Below, piece by piece: positions 36,093 through 47,440 of a DNA stretch of 64,000 nucleotides. A program made the position numbers and the translations under genes. Every line of letters begins with the position of its first letter. Within the stretch, counting starts at the first letter, position 1. The stretch spans positions 24,701,224-24,765,223 of the forward strand of contig CM046876.1 in assembly GCA_025667525.1 (NCBI GenBank). Direction: 5' to 3'. The stretch is from Glebionis coronaria (Eukaryota > Streptophyta > Magnoliopsida > Asterales > Asteraceae). The notes below the pieces were generated by a model, which saw only the letters and a program-made list of their open reading frames with translations, ran no database searches and was not told the DNA's origin.

Positions 36093-36785
36093 AAGATATA
36101 AGGTTATTCTGAATTTTGAATCATTCCGAAATCCTGCATAGATTCCGAAATTATAGGGATTCCGGATTATGTGATTGAAGAGGGATTCAGAAATTTTATT
36201 CCGGCATTATAAGATTTTTTGATTCCGGATTTGGTTTTTATTCCGGATTTGAAGTTAGGTTCTGGATTTGGTTTGGATTTGGTTTAGATTCCGGATTGAA
36301 GAGTTATTCCAAATTTTCATAATTCCAAATCTTCATGTGTAGGATTCCGGATTTAGGTACCATATTTCGAAATCTTTAAGAGGTGCATTCCGAAATCCTT
36401 TATTCCGAAATCTTGAAGCTGCAACATTTTGAAAGCTTACCTAGTTTGGGATTCCGGATTTCATATTCCGGATTTCATATTCCGAAATCATAAGAATTTT
36501 GGATTCAGGATTTCATATTCAAAAATCATAAGAATTTTGGATTCCGGATTTCATATTCCGAAATCTTAGATTGTTTGGGATTCCGACTTCTGTATTCCGA
36601 CATCTTATTTATGTTTTGGATTCCGAAATTATAAGATAGCTGGATTCCGAAATCATCTACTGGTATTCCGAATTTCACATTTCGAGTTCTTCAAACATGT
36701 ATTCCGAAATTCTTCAAGAAGCCACATTCCGAATTCTTTATACTTATATTCCGAAATTCTTCAAGAAGCCACATTCCAAACTCAG
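36093..36785 (+). repeat. ATTCCG motif array in the Copia leader
   Basis: I count 23 exact ATTCCG cores in under 700 bp, mostly as ATTCCGGATTT or ATTCCGAAATC, often alternating, plus decayed forms. It lies between primer site and gag. Short open frames over it are not genes. Confidence 0.85.
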
Positions 36786-37075
36786 TTTTTTGTTCGAGCA
36801 ATTATTAGACTTAGCCACTATCAAGACTAGTTTCGGAACATCGTTTCCAAAAAAAAAAATTATAGGTCAAGTAGATTCAAATATTTTCCCTACTTGTTTT
36901 TGGCTATTTCTAACTCAATTTCAAAAATTGGCGACACAAAATATTTCGTCTTACCGTTTTGTCGCACTGAGGAATTTATTGTCGGACTGAAGATTCTCTG
37001 AACGCTACGAAATTATAACCACACCTTATCACAATAAATCTACTAAGATTTGTAATCCGTTCACAAGCATTTACC

Positions 37076-38593
37076 ATGTCGTACAACAACAACAATGTGA
37101 CTGCTAATCAAATTCGTTTGGAACAAGGTGGCAACGGTAATCCACCTGTGCTGACAGCCGGTTGCTACGTTCAGTGGAGATCTCGTTTCCTGAGATTTTC
37201 AGACACAAAATAGAATCGAACGGCTCTTCGTCATTGCCTTGAAAATGCACCTCCTGTTTTTGAATTCAAACCAATTACCACTCAGGCAGAGGATGGTACT
37301 TCATCAACCACAAGAGCTATGGAGAATTTCGACACATGTCCTGTTGAGAAAAGGAAACTTCTCCAAGATGAAGCTGATGCTGTGAACTACATACTCACTG
37401 GGATTGATAACGATATCTATTCCACAGTTGATCCTAATGCTATGGAAATGTGGAATGCAAATCATCAATTGAATCAAGGTGAGTCGATAAATGTTCAAGA
37501 CCTGGAGACTAATCTACTTTGGGAGTTCGGAAAATTCACATTCGAAGATGCTGAAATCATTGACTCATATTACTCGAGATTCTACAAAATGATGAATGAG
37601 CTTGTCAGAAATCAGTGCACCATCTCCAATCATCATGCCAATGTTCAGTTTCTACTTCAACTCAAACCGGAATGGCAAAGGTTTGTGACTTTGGTTAAAC
37701 AAAGGGAAGATATCAAGACTATCTCTTATCACAAACTTTATTATATCTTGAAACAACATCAGAATGAAGTGAATGAATTAAGGGCTGAAAAGGCAGAACG
37801 GTCTACTAACTCTATTGCTTTTGTGGTTGCTACTTCAACAAAACCTGTTCACCGTCAGCGAGCACCTTCTCATTCCTTAAGGCCATCTAGCTCATCCAAC
37901 AAACCTCTATCTACTCGAAACAAAGCAAAAGAAATTGTCCCCACTTCACCTCCAAAGTATGACACCGAGTCAGATGGAGACAGTGACGATGAACAAACTT
38001 CAAGGGACAAGAAGATTAAGGAACTCATGTCTTTACTCACCATAACATATAAGAAGATCTACAAACCTACCAACAACAACCTCATATCATCCTCCAATGC
38101 TCGATATAAGAAAGTCGACAATACTCTAAGGTATGATCATGATGCTAGGTATGATAATCAGAGGATGTCGAATCAAGTTGGGGCTAGAGATACTATAGGC
38201 AATCCGGTTGTACAGAAGACTGAGATTCAATGCTTCAATTGCAAGGGATTTGGGCACATGGCTAGAGAATGTAAGAAGCCAAAATGGGTTGAGGATTCTG
38301 CATATCACAAGGAAAAGATGTTGATGTGTAAGAAAGAAGAAGCAAGGATACCGCTCACAGCAGATGAAGTTGATTGGCGTGATGACACTGATGATGAAGC
38401 CGATGATCAAGAGTTGGAGGCACATTATGTGTACATGGCAAAGATTCAAGAAGTGATTACAAAGACTGTTGAGAATTTTGTACCTATCTTTGATACTGAG
38501 CCAGTTGAAAAGGTACCATCATACGATAACTATAATGTGTTTGCAAATGAACGACGGCATCCTGAGCAACCTGAAAGCATCAATGACACATAA
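37076..38593 (+). pseudogene. Copia gag protein (one early stop codon)
   Basis: The frame starts at the ATG at 37076 (MSYNNNNVTANQ) and runs through a TAG at 37211-37213 (codon 46) to the stop at 38591. The first part has the CYVQWRSRFLRF block typical of plant Copia gag N-termini; the main domain has TNLLWEFGKFTFED, YYSRFYKMMNELVRNQ and FLLQLKPEWQRFVTLVK; a CCHC zinc knuckle (CFNCKGFGHMAREC) binds RNA at about residues 386-399. A YHKEKMLMCKKEEA...ADWRD-like tail follows. These blocks match gag of Asteraceae Copia elements as I know them. The protein packages the element RNA into particles. With the stop, only an N-terminally shortened protein could be made from the ATG at 37319. Confidence 0.88.
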
Positions 38594-38596
38594 GTA

Positions 38597-39810
38597 ATGG
38601 ACACGGAGGATAACAATATCTCCACGGATTCACATCATATGTGCAATGATGACGATAATGCTGCTCAGGATACTGAATCGGATGAGGACCGTGATTTTCC
38701 TGCGTCTATTATTGAATCTTTGAAACATGAAATTAATGAAAACAAAGAGGCTAATAAACGTTTAAAGGAAGAAAACACATCCTTAGCCGAAGAGATAGAC
38801 AGGCTTAAAGAGCGTGATTATGTAAAAGAAGTTGATCGACGGGTTGCTATAGCTAATGGTTTGAAACATGAACGTAAGGTGCTCAACGAAAAATATTGTT
38901 CTGTGAAACATGTTGTTCGACAACCCAATGCCTACAAGGATCCAAATCCATCTATCTTAGGAAAACCGACTCCTTTCTCCAATTCTTCTCATGTAAAATC
39001 TAGGTTACCCCCTAAGACTGATGTGCAAACAAGTGTTCCAAAACCATACATATCACCCTATGTTCCTCCATTTAGAAAGTACACTGTTGCTAAACCCAAC
39101 CATATGAATGCACCTAGCACTTCTAATGACTGCGTTCATACCAACAACCTAGAGGATGCTAAACAAAAAGGGAAGATTCAGAAAGACAAACCCGTGTATT
39201 CAAAACCTAGTTCACCGAATCCCGCTAGAGTTCAACACACTCCTAATGGTAGTCAACCAAAACCTAGGATCCCTCACCAACAATCTAGGAATTGGAAACC
39301 AAAATGAATAGTCGTGTTTCGAACACTACGCCTGAACGATTTAGAAAACCAAGGAATACAAGTACTTTTATGAATCCCAAATTCCCTGTATGTGCCATTT
39401 GCAAAAAGGGCATTCACAATGGAAATCATGACCATTGCATTCTGCAATACCTCTATGAGGTAAAATCTCGTTCTTTTGAACGAAGATCGAATACATAATC
39501 CCATAAGACAACAAGGAGATACAAAACCATCGAAAAGAAAACCAATAACAACAAATTTGAAACGTAGATTCAAAAAGGACATAGTTTCTCTCCAAAGAAG
39601 TCTTTTGATGTGCAAGAGAAAACTACTCCTAGATCCAGTCTTCAGTAGAAACCAACGGGTAGGATCTTCAAGGAAGTTGGTCTAAAGTGGATTCCAATAG
39701 AGAATAGTGATGAAACCTGCGCTAGCACTAATGCTACCGGTTTGCATGTCCGAAAGGAATATGTTACTTCAACAATGTTATTTGTGCGACTTCCTCTTTT
39801 GTGATTGCAG
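38597..39810 (+). pseudogene. Post-gag linker of the Copia polyprotein, decayed
   Basis: It continues in the gag frame after a single TAA (38591-38593). An acidic start leads into a predicted coiled coil (ESLKHEINENKEANKRLKEEN..., about 38700-38860), then a Pro/Ser-rich stretch with SILGKPTPF, to a TGA at 39305. A frame change near 39300 leads to CAICKKGIHNGNHDHC (about 39390-39435), a Cys/His block also present at 62001-63842, then KPTGRIFKEVG near 39650. In complete Asteraceae Copia elements this linker lies between gag and protease. Here everything after it is lost. Confidence 0.75.
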
Positions 39811-40039
39811 GTACCTCAACGGAGTTTGAACCCACTTCTTCCTCAAAGGGTTCCAATTCTATACATTCGCAATCACCTTCTTCTGCTGTACAAAAGTCTA
39901 TTTTGGATTATTTTCGAAAAACTTGAAAAATACAAAAATAAAATAAAATAAAACATAAATATCCATAGAAAAACAAAATAAAAATGGAAAAACCTTTCAA
40001 AATCAAAAAATATTCTTCTCGACATGTCTTTCAGTATCT
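39811..40039 (+). other. Noncoding junction after the linker
   Basis: The point where protease would begin in a complete element; the sequence turns AT-rich (AAAATAAAATAAAATAAAA near 39940) with no coding frame. Confidence 0.5.
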
Positions 40040-40640
40040 ATAATATGGACGTACCTAGAAATGTCGCTCAATAACGACACGGGTGTGTAGATAAAGCTCG
40101 AATGAAAGTTGTAAATATTTTTCAAAACATGTCATTTCAAAATGATTTACAATTATCTCAGATTGTGACTCGTGCCTCAAAGAAAGGAAAGTTGATCACG
40201 GATGATAACTTATCCTTAACAACTTGAAAATAAAATTTTCTCGGTCATGATCTATAGATAAAAACATTCCAAGTTTTTAAGCTCATGTAAACGACTTACA
40301 GTTACATGTCAGACTGTAACTCAGATCTCAAATAAAGGAAAGTTTATCTTCAAAAAGATAAATTATCCTAACAACGGGCAGAGAAATCTATCATGGGTTG
40401 AGCTTGTCACAAGACATTCAAGGTTTTGAGCTCAACACTATGGCTTGTAATTACTTTCAGATTGCAACCCGGATCTATATTCACGGGGGAGTGTATGATT
40501 TAGTTCGCTTACCCTCAGCAAAAGAAGAGAAATCTTCTTACACTTGAGTGGATTTGTCAAGACATTCAAAGTCTATGAACTCAAGTTTATGCTTTAGAAA
40601 AACATCTTCGCCAAAAAGAAATAGAGTTTTTCATAAAGCG
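40040..40640 (+). repeat. Tandem structured units in Copia 3' noncoding region
   Basis: About three units of roughly 150 bp, homologous to the six units at 61137-62000 of the minus-strand Copia. Each has GAGCT-type long hairpins around an inner stem with loop ATTCAAG or ATTCCAA: GTTGAGCT/AGCTCAAC (40397-40436), ACTTGAGT/ACTCAAGT (40542-40586), and a TTACAGT/ACTGTAA hairpin near 40286-40312. Confidence 0.75.
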
Positions 40641-41330
40641 TTGAACACATTTTTTTAAGAATTTCTCAATGATTATTCAAAATCTTTCAAAAATTGTGTG
40701 TTCAACAACTCCTATCCTCAAAATTTTAATGTGGATCATATCCTCATAATGACAATTCAATTGGATCAATTTTTGAGGGGGAGCTTTCCAAATAAAAGTT
40801 TTAATGTTGTTGGATATGTTATGTCAAAACAATTTTTATGTATCCAACACATTGTGTGTAAGTATCATTTGGTATTTTCACATAAAAAGCTTTGATGTTC
40901 GTGAGCACATTCTTCAATGACAATCCTTTATGTGTTCATGAACATGTAGTGTTCGAGTACAATTTTTTCAAGTGTTTTTCAATGATTATTCAAAATCTTT
41001 CAAAAATTGTGTGCTCGACACTACATAAAATGTTCCAATAATTCATGCTAAGCTAGACACATTTTTCTCCCGAAGTTTTTCAAGACTATTTTTCACGATA
41101 TATTTAATCAAATTTGGTATCTCTAATATTAAAAGATTTTATATATTGGAGATAGGGGGAAATGTGATTAAAATGTGATCTAATTTGCAAAGAGTCAAGC
41201 AATTTAACTCTTACCCACATGTGCAAAACACTTTCGATTATCGATGCACATGTGAAGGGGGAGCTTTTCTGAAACAACAAGACTAGCAATGTGTTAAATG
41301 TTTTTCAAACACTTTGTTAGAATTTAAAGT
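40640..41330 (+). repeat. Series of long hairpins in Copia 3' noncoding region
   Basis: Successive inverted repeats: GTTGAACACA/TGTGTTCAAC (40640-40706), TGTTGGATA/TATCCAACA (40810-40851), TTCGTGAGCACAT/ATGTGTTCATGAA (40898-40942), TAGTGTTCGAG/CTCGACACTA (40947-41023, one bulge), CACATGTGCA/TGCACATGTG (41216-41254). Confidence 0.75.
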
Positions 41331-42660
41331 GGTTTTTATGGTTACGATCTCATACCCACAACATCTTTAATTCACGACGTTATTGGTGTCAAAAGGGTGG
41401 TTAGATTTAAGTCCTATGATCCAGCCAGAACCGGAGGGATCTTCCCAAGGACAATACAATAGATTATTAGAAGTTCTTAGGAAAGATGGAGTAGAATGTG
41501 AACGTAGCTGAATGCCGACTAAGTACTGATGCTAGCACTGGAACAATCACAACAAGGTGCTAATAATGATGTCTTGGTAAGCATTGAAGGGGTTGAAGAA
41601 TGAAAAAGAAATGTAAGGATAAAGGGTGAAAGAAAAACAGCCCTCCATACAACTTAGGCAGAAACCCGGTCAACACACCATGAAGACAACACATCATGGA
41701 CCCAGTGATGTAATGCACAACCCTTTCCGAGCTGGCTCGGGCTTCTCTCAAAAGAAGTTTGTTTTATTGTCACGGAGATCAACATGACTTCTATTGACTT
41801 TCTCACTCCGAGATAGTTGATATTGAATAAGTGGCATATGCTCCAGGCTCCAACTACTAAAAGTGCACAAATAGAGTCTAGAGCCAATAAATCAAGCAAA
41901 TCTCGGTAGGACACACAAAATGACAAAGAAGAGAATCCTACGCTATATTCTTGCGATATTGCTAGAACACTCTGAGTGATAATACTTAGTATTCACAATG
42001 ATGAGTGGAAATACTTCCAGTGTTAACATCAAACAACACTGCGGTAGGTCATATGTAAGATTCTTTATGAATTAAACATATGTAAAACTGAAAAGCAACA
42101 GTGGTTTGATTCTGATTTGATTCAAACTCGTTTCAGGTTTCTACGCAATATCTTTATGATCTTGCTAGAACATTCAGAGTCATATTCATTAATATTCACA
42201 ATGACGAATGGAAATCCTTCTAGCGTCGACCTCAAACAGCGCTACGGTGGTGACTTGTGAGATTCTTATGAATCAAGCTTGTGTCAACTGGAAAGCAACA
42301 ATGGTAAGATTCTTTATGAATCAAACTTGTTCCAGGAGTTTGAACTCACGAATTTAATCAAGCGGATATTTATCCACTTGATTCACTCTTTATGTTCACA
42401 GTCTTGCTTTGAGACGGTCGAGTAAAGAGAACAGCTAGTACAGCCGCGAAACCCTGTCAAGGAGATTCTTAATTGAATCTACCTAATCACAGGTACGATA
42501 TTTAATATCGTATAGCGGTCTTCACCGACCGGAGGTAAAACGCTACCGATCTAGGACGAATGTCAAAGCCATTCAGTCCGTGTCTATGTTTTGTCTCGAG
42601 AAAGTGGCGTTACGGTATACTCAGCAAAGTCAAATATTCAAAACCACATACTCATGCCTA
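41331..42660 (+). repeat. Second conserved noncoding block of Copia element, with two about 200-bp repeats
   Basis: Homologous in inverse orientation to about 58800-60110 of the second Copia. It contains two units (about 41940-42140 and 42141-42340) beginning TTGCTAGAACA and including AATACTTAGTATT-type and GTGTT/AACAC-type hairpins. The short open frames are not conserved. Confidence 0.65.
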
Positions 42661-42901
42661 AATAAATATTCGACAATTAATAGTGTGAGCATGTGGATGA
42701 AGACACAAGATCGCAAGATGGCAAAGACAAGTCAAGGATGATTTGAAGATCTCAAGATTAAAGACAAAGTCGAATGACAATGAAAAAGGCTCAAAGATCA
42801 CAACATGAAGGAACAAGACTATTATTATACGTTCAAGACTCACTTATAGCGAGATTAGTAATCTCTACAAATCTCCAAATGATAAAGGGAAATGACCTCT
42901 C

Positions 42902-42913
42902 ATTGGGGGAGAT
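42902..42913 (+). promoter_or_regulatory. Polypurine tract of gag-only Copia
   Basis: ATTGGGGGAGAT directly before the 3' LTR start TGTTAGC at 42914. Confidence 0.75.
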
Positions 42914-43301
42914 TGTTAGCTCAAAATATTGAGTCAAACAAGAATGTTCGGTCATATGTTTATTATGTATCGTATTTTAGAACGTTGTAATAGATAGTAG
43001 GTTAGTCGTGTTTTACGAGCTTAACTTTAAGCTAAAGTTCATTCATAAGTAACTAAAGCCTAAAAGGAAAGCCTGGCCCATTAATATATATCCCATACAA
43101 TCCCACATGTGGGTGGACTATATATACCCTCCTCCTAGCATGTTAGGAAGAGGTTGGCTCATTTTTATTCTCTCTCTCAATCTAATATTCACCAAGTTTC
43201 CAACCATTCTCTCTCTTTTCTCTCTCTACTTTCTCTCTCTATAATTCATCTATCTTCTATCTATTTTTCTTGTTTAATCATCACATATCTTAGGGACAAC
43301 A
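42914..43301 (+). repeat. 3' LTR of gag-only Copia
   Basis: About 388 bp; TGTTAGCTC...GGGACAACA. It carries TATATATA (near 43120) followed by the stem-loop CCTCCTCCTA/TAGGAAGAGG (43128-43153), and a palindrome CCCACATGTGGG upstream of the TATA box. The exact 3' edge is estimated by comparison with the 5' LTR. Confidence 0.7.
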
Positions 43302-45893
43302 AATAGAAATACCGGAATCAAACATCAGTAGTCTAAGTAACTCACAAACAAGCAATATTAAGTACTATAAATGAAAGGACTAAACAAAGTCCAAATGAAG
43401 TAAAGTATGAAAAGTAGGAATAAATGCATAAGGTAAAAGAGGCCGGATAGCTTCCATCCAAATGCACATACTCTTGAGATCCTACTTGCGACCTTGGGTA
43501 CCTGATGTTTGGAACATGGAAATGGAAATTGGCTGAGCATAACCCTCAGTGCACGGATTTACAATAAAGCATGGAAACATAGAGTAATGAAGAATAATAA
43601 GAGCATATAAGGCATGAAAAGTATGAAAGGCAGCGGAAATGAATAAGTCCTGGGAAACCTAGATGTATATCATGTTTACTGGTTTTAGTTCTGATAACAT
43701 AGCTTATGTTACTTATGAAAATCTGTATTAGTTTAATATACCAAAAGTAATATAGGTCATGAGGTCAACAACGTACATGAATACTTGGAGGAGTGACCTC
43801 GTCATGGAATTAGAAGGGATGCCTATAATTAATATGATAATGGGTAGGAGGGATCAACTCCTTGTGAAGGATGCAAGGCACACACCACATTCACCATGAA
43901 ATCCTGACTGAAACGGAACCTAGGATGCACCCATATGCCTCACATGATAATAATAATATAATAATAGCCAATAACTGAAAGGGATGCCACGAGCTATCAC
44001 TACGCCGTGGTGAAGTCATAACACTAGTGCGTCTAGTGTTATGGTTATGGTACCTCCATAACTAGGTGAAACTGGCATGCATGTATATCGCTAAGGTAAC
44101 TAATAAAACATAAGCATTTAAATCTGTAACCACTAGGGAAAACAGTTGGCTGCATACGGGAAATCCTAATAAAGGAAGAGGTTGTCCTTACTGAAGGACG
44201 GGAAATCCGTACCTTGTGTCCAATAGAAGCTAACGGAAACGCTGAAGAACCTACTCCGCCTTGACGGATAATACTACATAAGAATGGGAACGTGTATAAG
44301 TTGTCTGAATTACATGTGTTTTACTAGTTCTGTGTATTATTAGCTAGTTATACTTAATCTGACATGTTTTAGTGTTTTGTTGTGTTATCTATAGTTATAC
44401 TGATGTTCTGTAGTGTATTATGCATGTACTAGTGTATTATAATACTTGTATTGTAATACTAAATAACTTTCTAAAAATAGCAGGATTCCATAAATAGTAA
44501 GTTTCAAAAAATAGAAAGTTTCCAAAAATAGTAAGTTTCCATAATTAGAAATAAGCTTAATTATAGTGAGTAAAGTTTAATTAGTAAAATACAAGTCATG
44601 GTTTAAAGGTTATAGCTTATTAATTAAATAACTTGGTTAATTAATTAAACTATACGTTATAAGAATTTAATTAAAAATACATGTTTTAAATAAATTAAGC
44701 TAAGTAAAATACTTTAGGTTATACATGAAATATTAATTTTAATATTTAACCTAAGTAATGAATTTAATTAAATTAAATAGTCTAGGAATTAATTTAATTA
44801 AACATATTGCTGATTTTAATATTTTTCCGAAACCCGAACCCGTGTTTTAAAATTAACCCGAGCCCAAACCCGTGTGTCACATATAAGCCGAGCCAAACAG
44901 CCCTACCATTGGCTAGACCGGATAGCCGGTTGCCACTGGTGGCCTTCGGTTCCCACTGCCGAGCAACGACTGCCACTGCTGAGCCCGGTTCACACCGGTT
45001 GTTACCGGTTCCTACTGGTTCAACACCGGTTCCCCCTGTTTTGTTTTTTGGTTCCCACTGTCAACACAAAAACCCCACCAAGACCTTATTGGTCTCGGTT
45101 GGCACTCGATCCAACCCAAAACCATACCCCTACCTCGAGTCGGGGTCTCTTGCCTTAGTCCGAGCACAAACCGACCAAGCCGAGACCCCTTGTGGTCTCG
45201 GTGGTGGTGATGACAACAAGCCGAGACCCTATGTGGTCTCGGTTGTCCCTCGGCCGAACAAACCAAACATCAAACACCCCTTAAACCATGATTTTAACTA
45301 ACCCCATGTTTTTATAACTTGTTTTATGGTTAATTAAAATAAGAACATGAATTCCATAAAGAATTAAAAAGAAAAGAAGGGTTTTGATTATACCGAACAC
45401 GTGTAAGAAAAAGGTTATGAGATCACGATCACATACGCACAAATACCAACTAGCAAAATTCGTCCCGAACTCCCCTTTGGTGATCTATAGCCAACGGAAA
45501 GAAGGAAGGAGGATGCAAGGTTTTCTTGATTTTTATGTAACCCTAAATTATGAATAAAAGTTCCCTGGTTGTTTTGTTTAATATGGTTTTAATTGGGTTA
45601 TGGTCCAAGCCCACCTTCCTCCTTTCTCTTGTCTCTTAGATGCGGCATATGTGGCCCACAAGGGAAACCCGAAGCTTTTATTAAGTTAAAATATATTTGT
45701 GTCCATTCATGTTTAATTATCGTGGATTTTATATGTCGTGATCGTCATACATTTATAATATATACGTAAGTACATGTTAATTAATATCGTGACACGTGAA
45801 TTATATTATAAATGGAAAGTTTAAATTTTATTGTATTTTCGTGTATTTACTGTTCATGTGTACTGTTCATGGTATTTTAATGCGGGTTTTACA
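43302..45893 (-). mobile_element. 3' LTR of minus-strand chromovirus, outer end cut by Copia
   Basis: On the minus strand it starts TGTAAAACCCGC (45893) after a purine tract. It shares many blocks with the plus-strand LTR at 19205-21011. GC-rich sequence at 44880-45260 contains CCGAGACC/GGTCTCGG hairpins and CCGGTT repeats; the 164-codon proline-rich frame there is an artefact. The LTR is cut at about 43302 by the Copia element. Confidence 0.75.
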
Positions 45894-45908
45894 ACTCTTC
45901 CCCTCTAA
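45894..45908 (-). promoter_or_regulatory. Polypurine tract of chromovirus
   Basis: The minus strand reads TTAGAGGGGAAGAGT immediately before the LTR start TGTAAAACC. Confidence 0.7.
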
Positions 45909-45984
45909 AAGAACAATTCGTCCTCGAATTGGAGAAAACATAAACTGAAAGAAACATACCCGAATTAGAACTGTAAATGAGGGT

Positions 45985-47440
45985 AAGGAGTCCATATAGA
46001 CTCCTCCGTCTCCCAAGTGGCTTCCCGCTCAGGATGATCCCTCTAGAGGATTTTGACGAAAAGGATCGTCTTCCTCCGCATGACACGATCTGGTCACTCG
46101 AGAACTCTCTCGGTTTCTTCGACATATGAAAGATCCTCTCGAATCAGATCAAGCGGATATTGGACAACATGAACTGGATGATAGTTGTATCCTCTGAGTA
46201 AAGACACATGGAACACGTTGTGAACGTGTGATAGCTGAGGCGGTAACGCTAAACGATATGGCACTTCACCAACGCGTTCTATGATGTCGAATGGTCCGAT
46301 GGAGCGAGGACTGAGCCTCCCTCTGATTCCAAAATGTTTAACTCCCCGTGCAGGTGATACCTTGAGGAAAACGTGATCACCTACGTTGAAAGATACATCT
46401 CTATGACGTTTATCAGCATAGCTCTTCTGGCGAGCACGAACTTCCTGAATCTTCGCCTTAGCGACAGCGACCTTCTCATTGGTCACCTCAATCATCTCTG
46501 GACCCTCAAGCAATCGTTCGCCCACCTGATCCCAACAGATTGGGGCGCGACACTTTCTTCCATACAACATCTCAAAAGGTGCACACTTGATGCTAGCGTG
46601 CTAGCTGTTGTTGTATGCAAACTCCACTAGATAGATATAATCATCCCAGCTTGCTGACCACTCTAGAGCACACGCCCGCAGCATGTCCTTCAATGTCTGA
46701 ATGGTACGTTTCAACTGTCCGTCGGTCTGAGGATGAAAGGTAATGCTGAGCTTAAGTCTGGTGCCCCAAGCTTTCTGCAGACTCTGCTAGAAACGTGATG
46801 TGAAACGGGGATCTCTGTCAGAGATGATTTCTGATGGAGTACCATGCAGTCTCATGATCTCTTTCTGAAAAGTGTCTGCCAATTTGCTGACCGGATGCTC
46901 CTTGCGGATCGAAAGAAAATGAGCAGATTTAGTCAATCTATCAACAATAACCCAGATGGCGTCATTCTTCCTTTGAGTCACAGGAACACCAGTAACAAAA
47001 TCCATGGAGATTTTGTCCCACTTCCATGCTGGAATATCTAGTGGTTGTAGTAACCCACTAGCTCGCTGGTGTTCGATCTTAACCTGCTGGCTGATCATAC
47101 ATTTAGAATCGAAGGTGGCAACATCCTGCTTCATACCACTCCACCAAAAATGTTGCTTGAAGTCGTGGTACATCTTGGTAGAACCAGTATGTATGGTAAA
47201 TGGAGAGCTGTGAGCCTCAGTCAGCACAGCTTCCCTGAGTGTAGAGTCATCAGGAACCACTAGTCTGATGCCCTGCCATAAGATACCGTCATTGTCAACA
47301 CGAAACTCCGTCTGCTGATCAAGGTTCTGAATGATAGCCCAAATCTCACCATCGTCCTTCTGAGCTTCCTTGATCCTAGAATGTAAGTCTGGTTCTACCC
47401 TAAGATTTCCCAGTAACCGTGCTGTCCTCGTACACAAAAC
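45985..47440 (-). pseudogene. Chromovirus integrase with chromodomain, broken
   Basis: Integrase blocks in order: zinc-binding-like HDFKQHFWWSGMKQD...CMISQQ (second Cys of CxxC lost), WDKISMDFVTGVP with the first catalytic Asp, VIVDRLTKSAHF, and ISDRDPRFTSRF with the second Asp (46787-47437). A stop and decayed stretch follow, then the integrase C-terminal part (MLYGRKCRAPICWDQVGE, KSYADKRHRDV, VFLKVSPARGVKHFG; 46094-46570). Downstream, interrupted by stops, RRKTILFVKIL and DHPEREATWETEES match the chromodomain that marks chromoviruses and guides integration into heterochromatin. Assignment to the Tekay/Del clade is by resemblance. Confidence 0.85.

Larger units (their letters stand above)
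35473..43301 (+). mobile_element. Gag-only Copia retrotransposon (TR-GAG type)
   Basis: 5' LTR 35473-35839 and 3' LTR 42914-43301 share TGTTAGC...ACAAGAATG starts, CTTTCTCTCTCTA tracts and ends in ACA, but have diverged. A primer-site-like TGGGTATCAGATCC follows the 5' LTR and ATTGGGGGAGA precedes the 3' LTR. The order is leader with an ATTCCG array, gag with a zinc knuckle, a post-gag coiled-coil linker, then 3 kb without coding capacity. Protease, integrase, reverse transcriptase and RNase H are absent. No 5-bp target duplication is visible (CCCTT versus AATAG), suggesting recombination or age. Confidence 0.82.

Noticed and set aside
36697..36990. 97-codon frame upstream of gag
   Set aside because: It overlaps the ATTCCG array and leader, with no codon or family signal.
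44807..45301. 164-codon proline-rich open frame
   Set aside because: It lies in the GC-rich, internally repeated part of the chromovirus LTR and is antisense to the element; no family resemblance.
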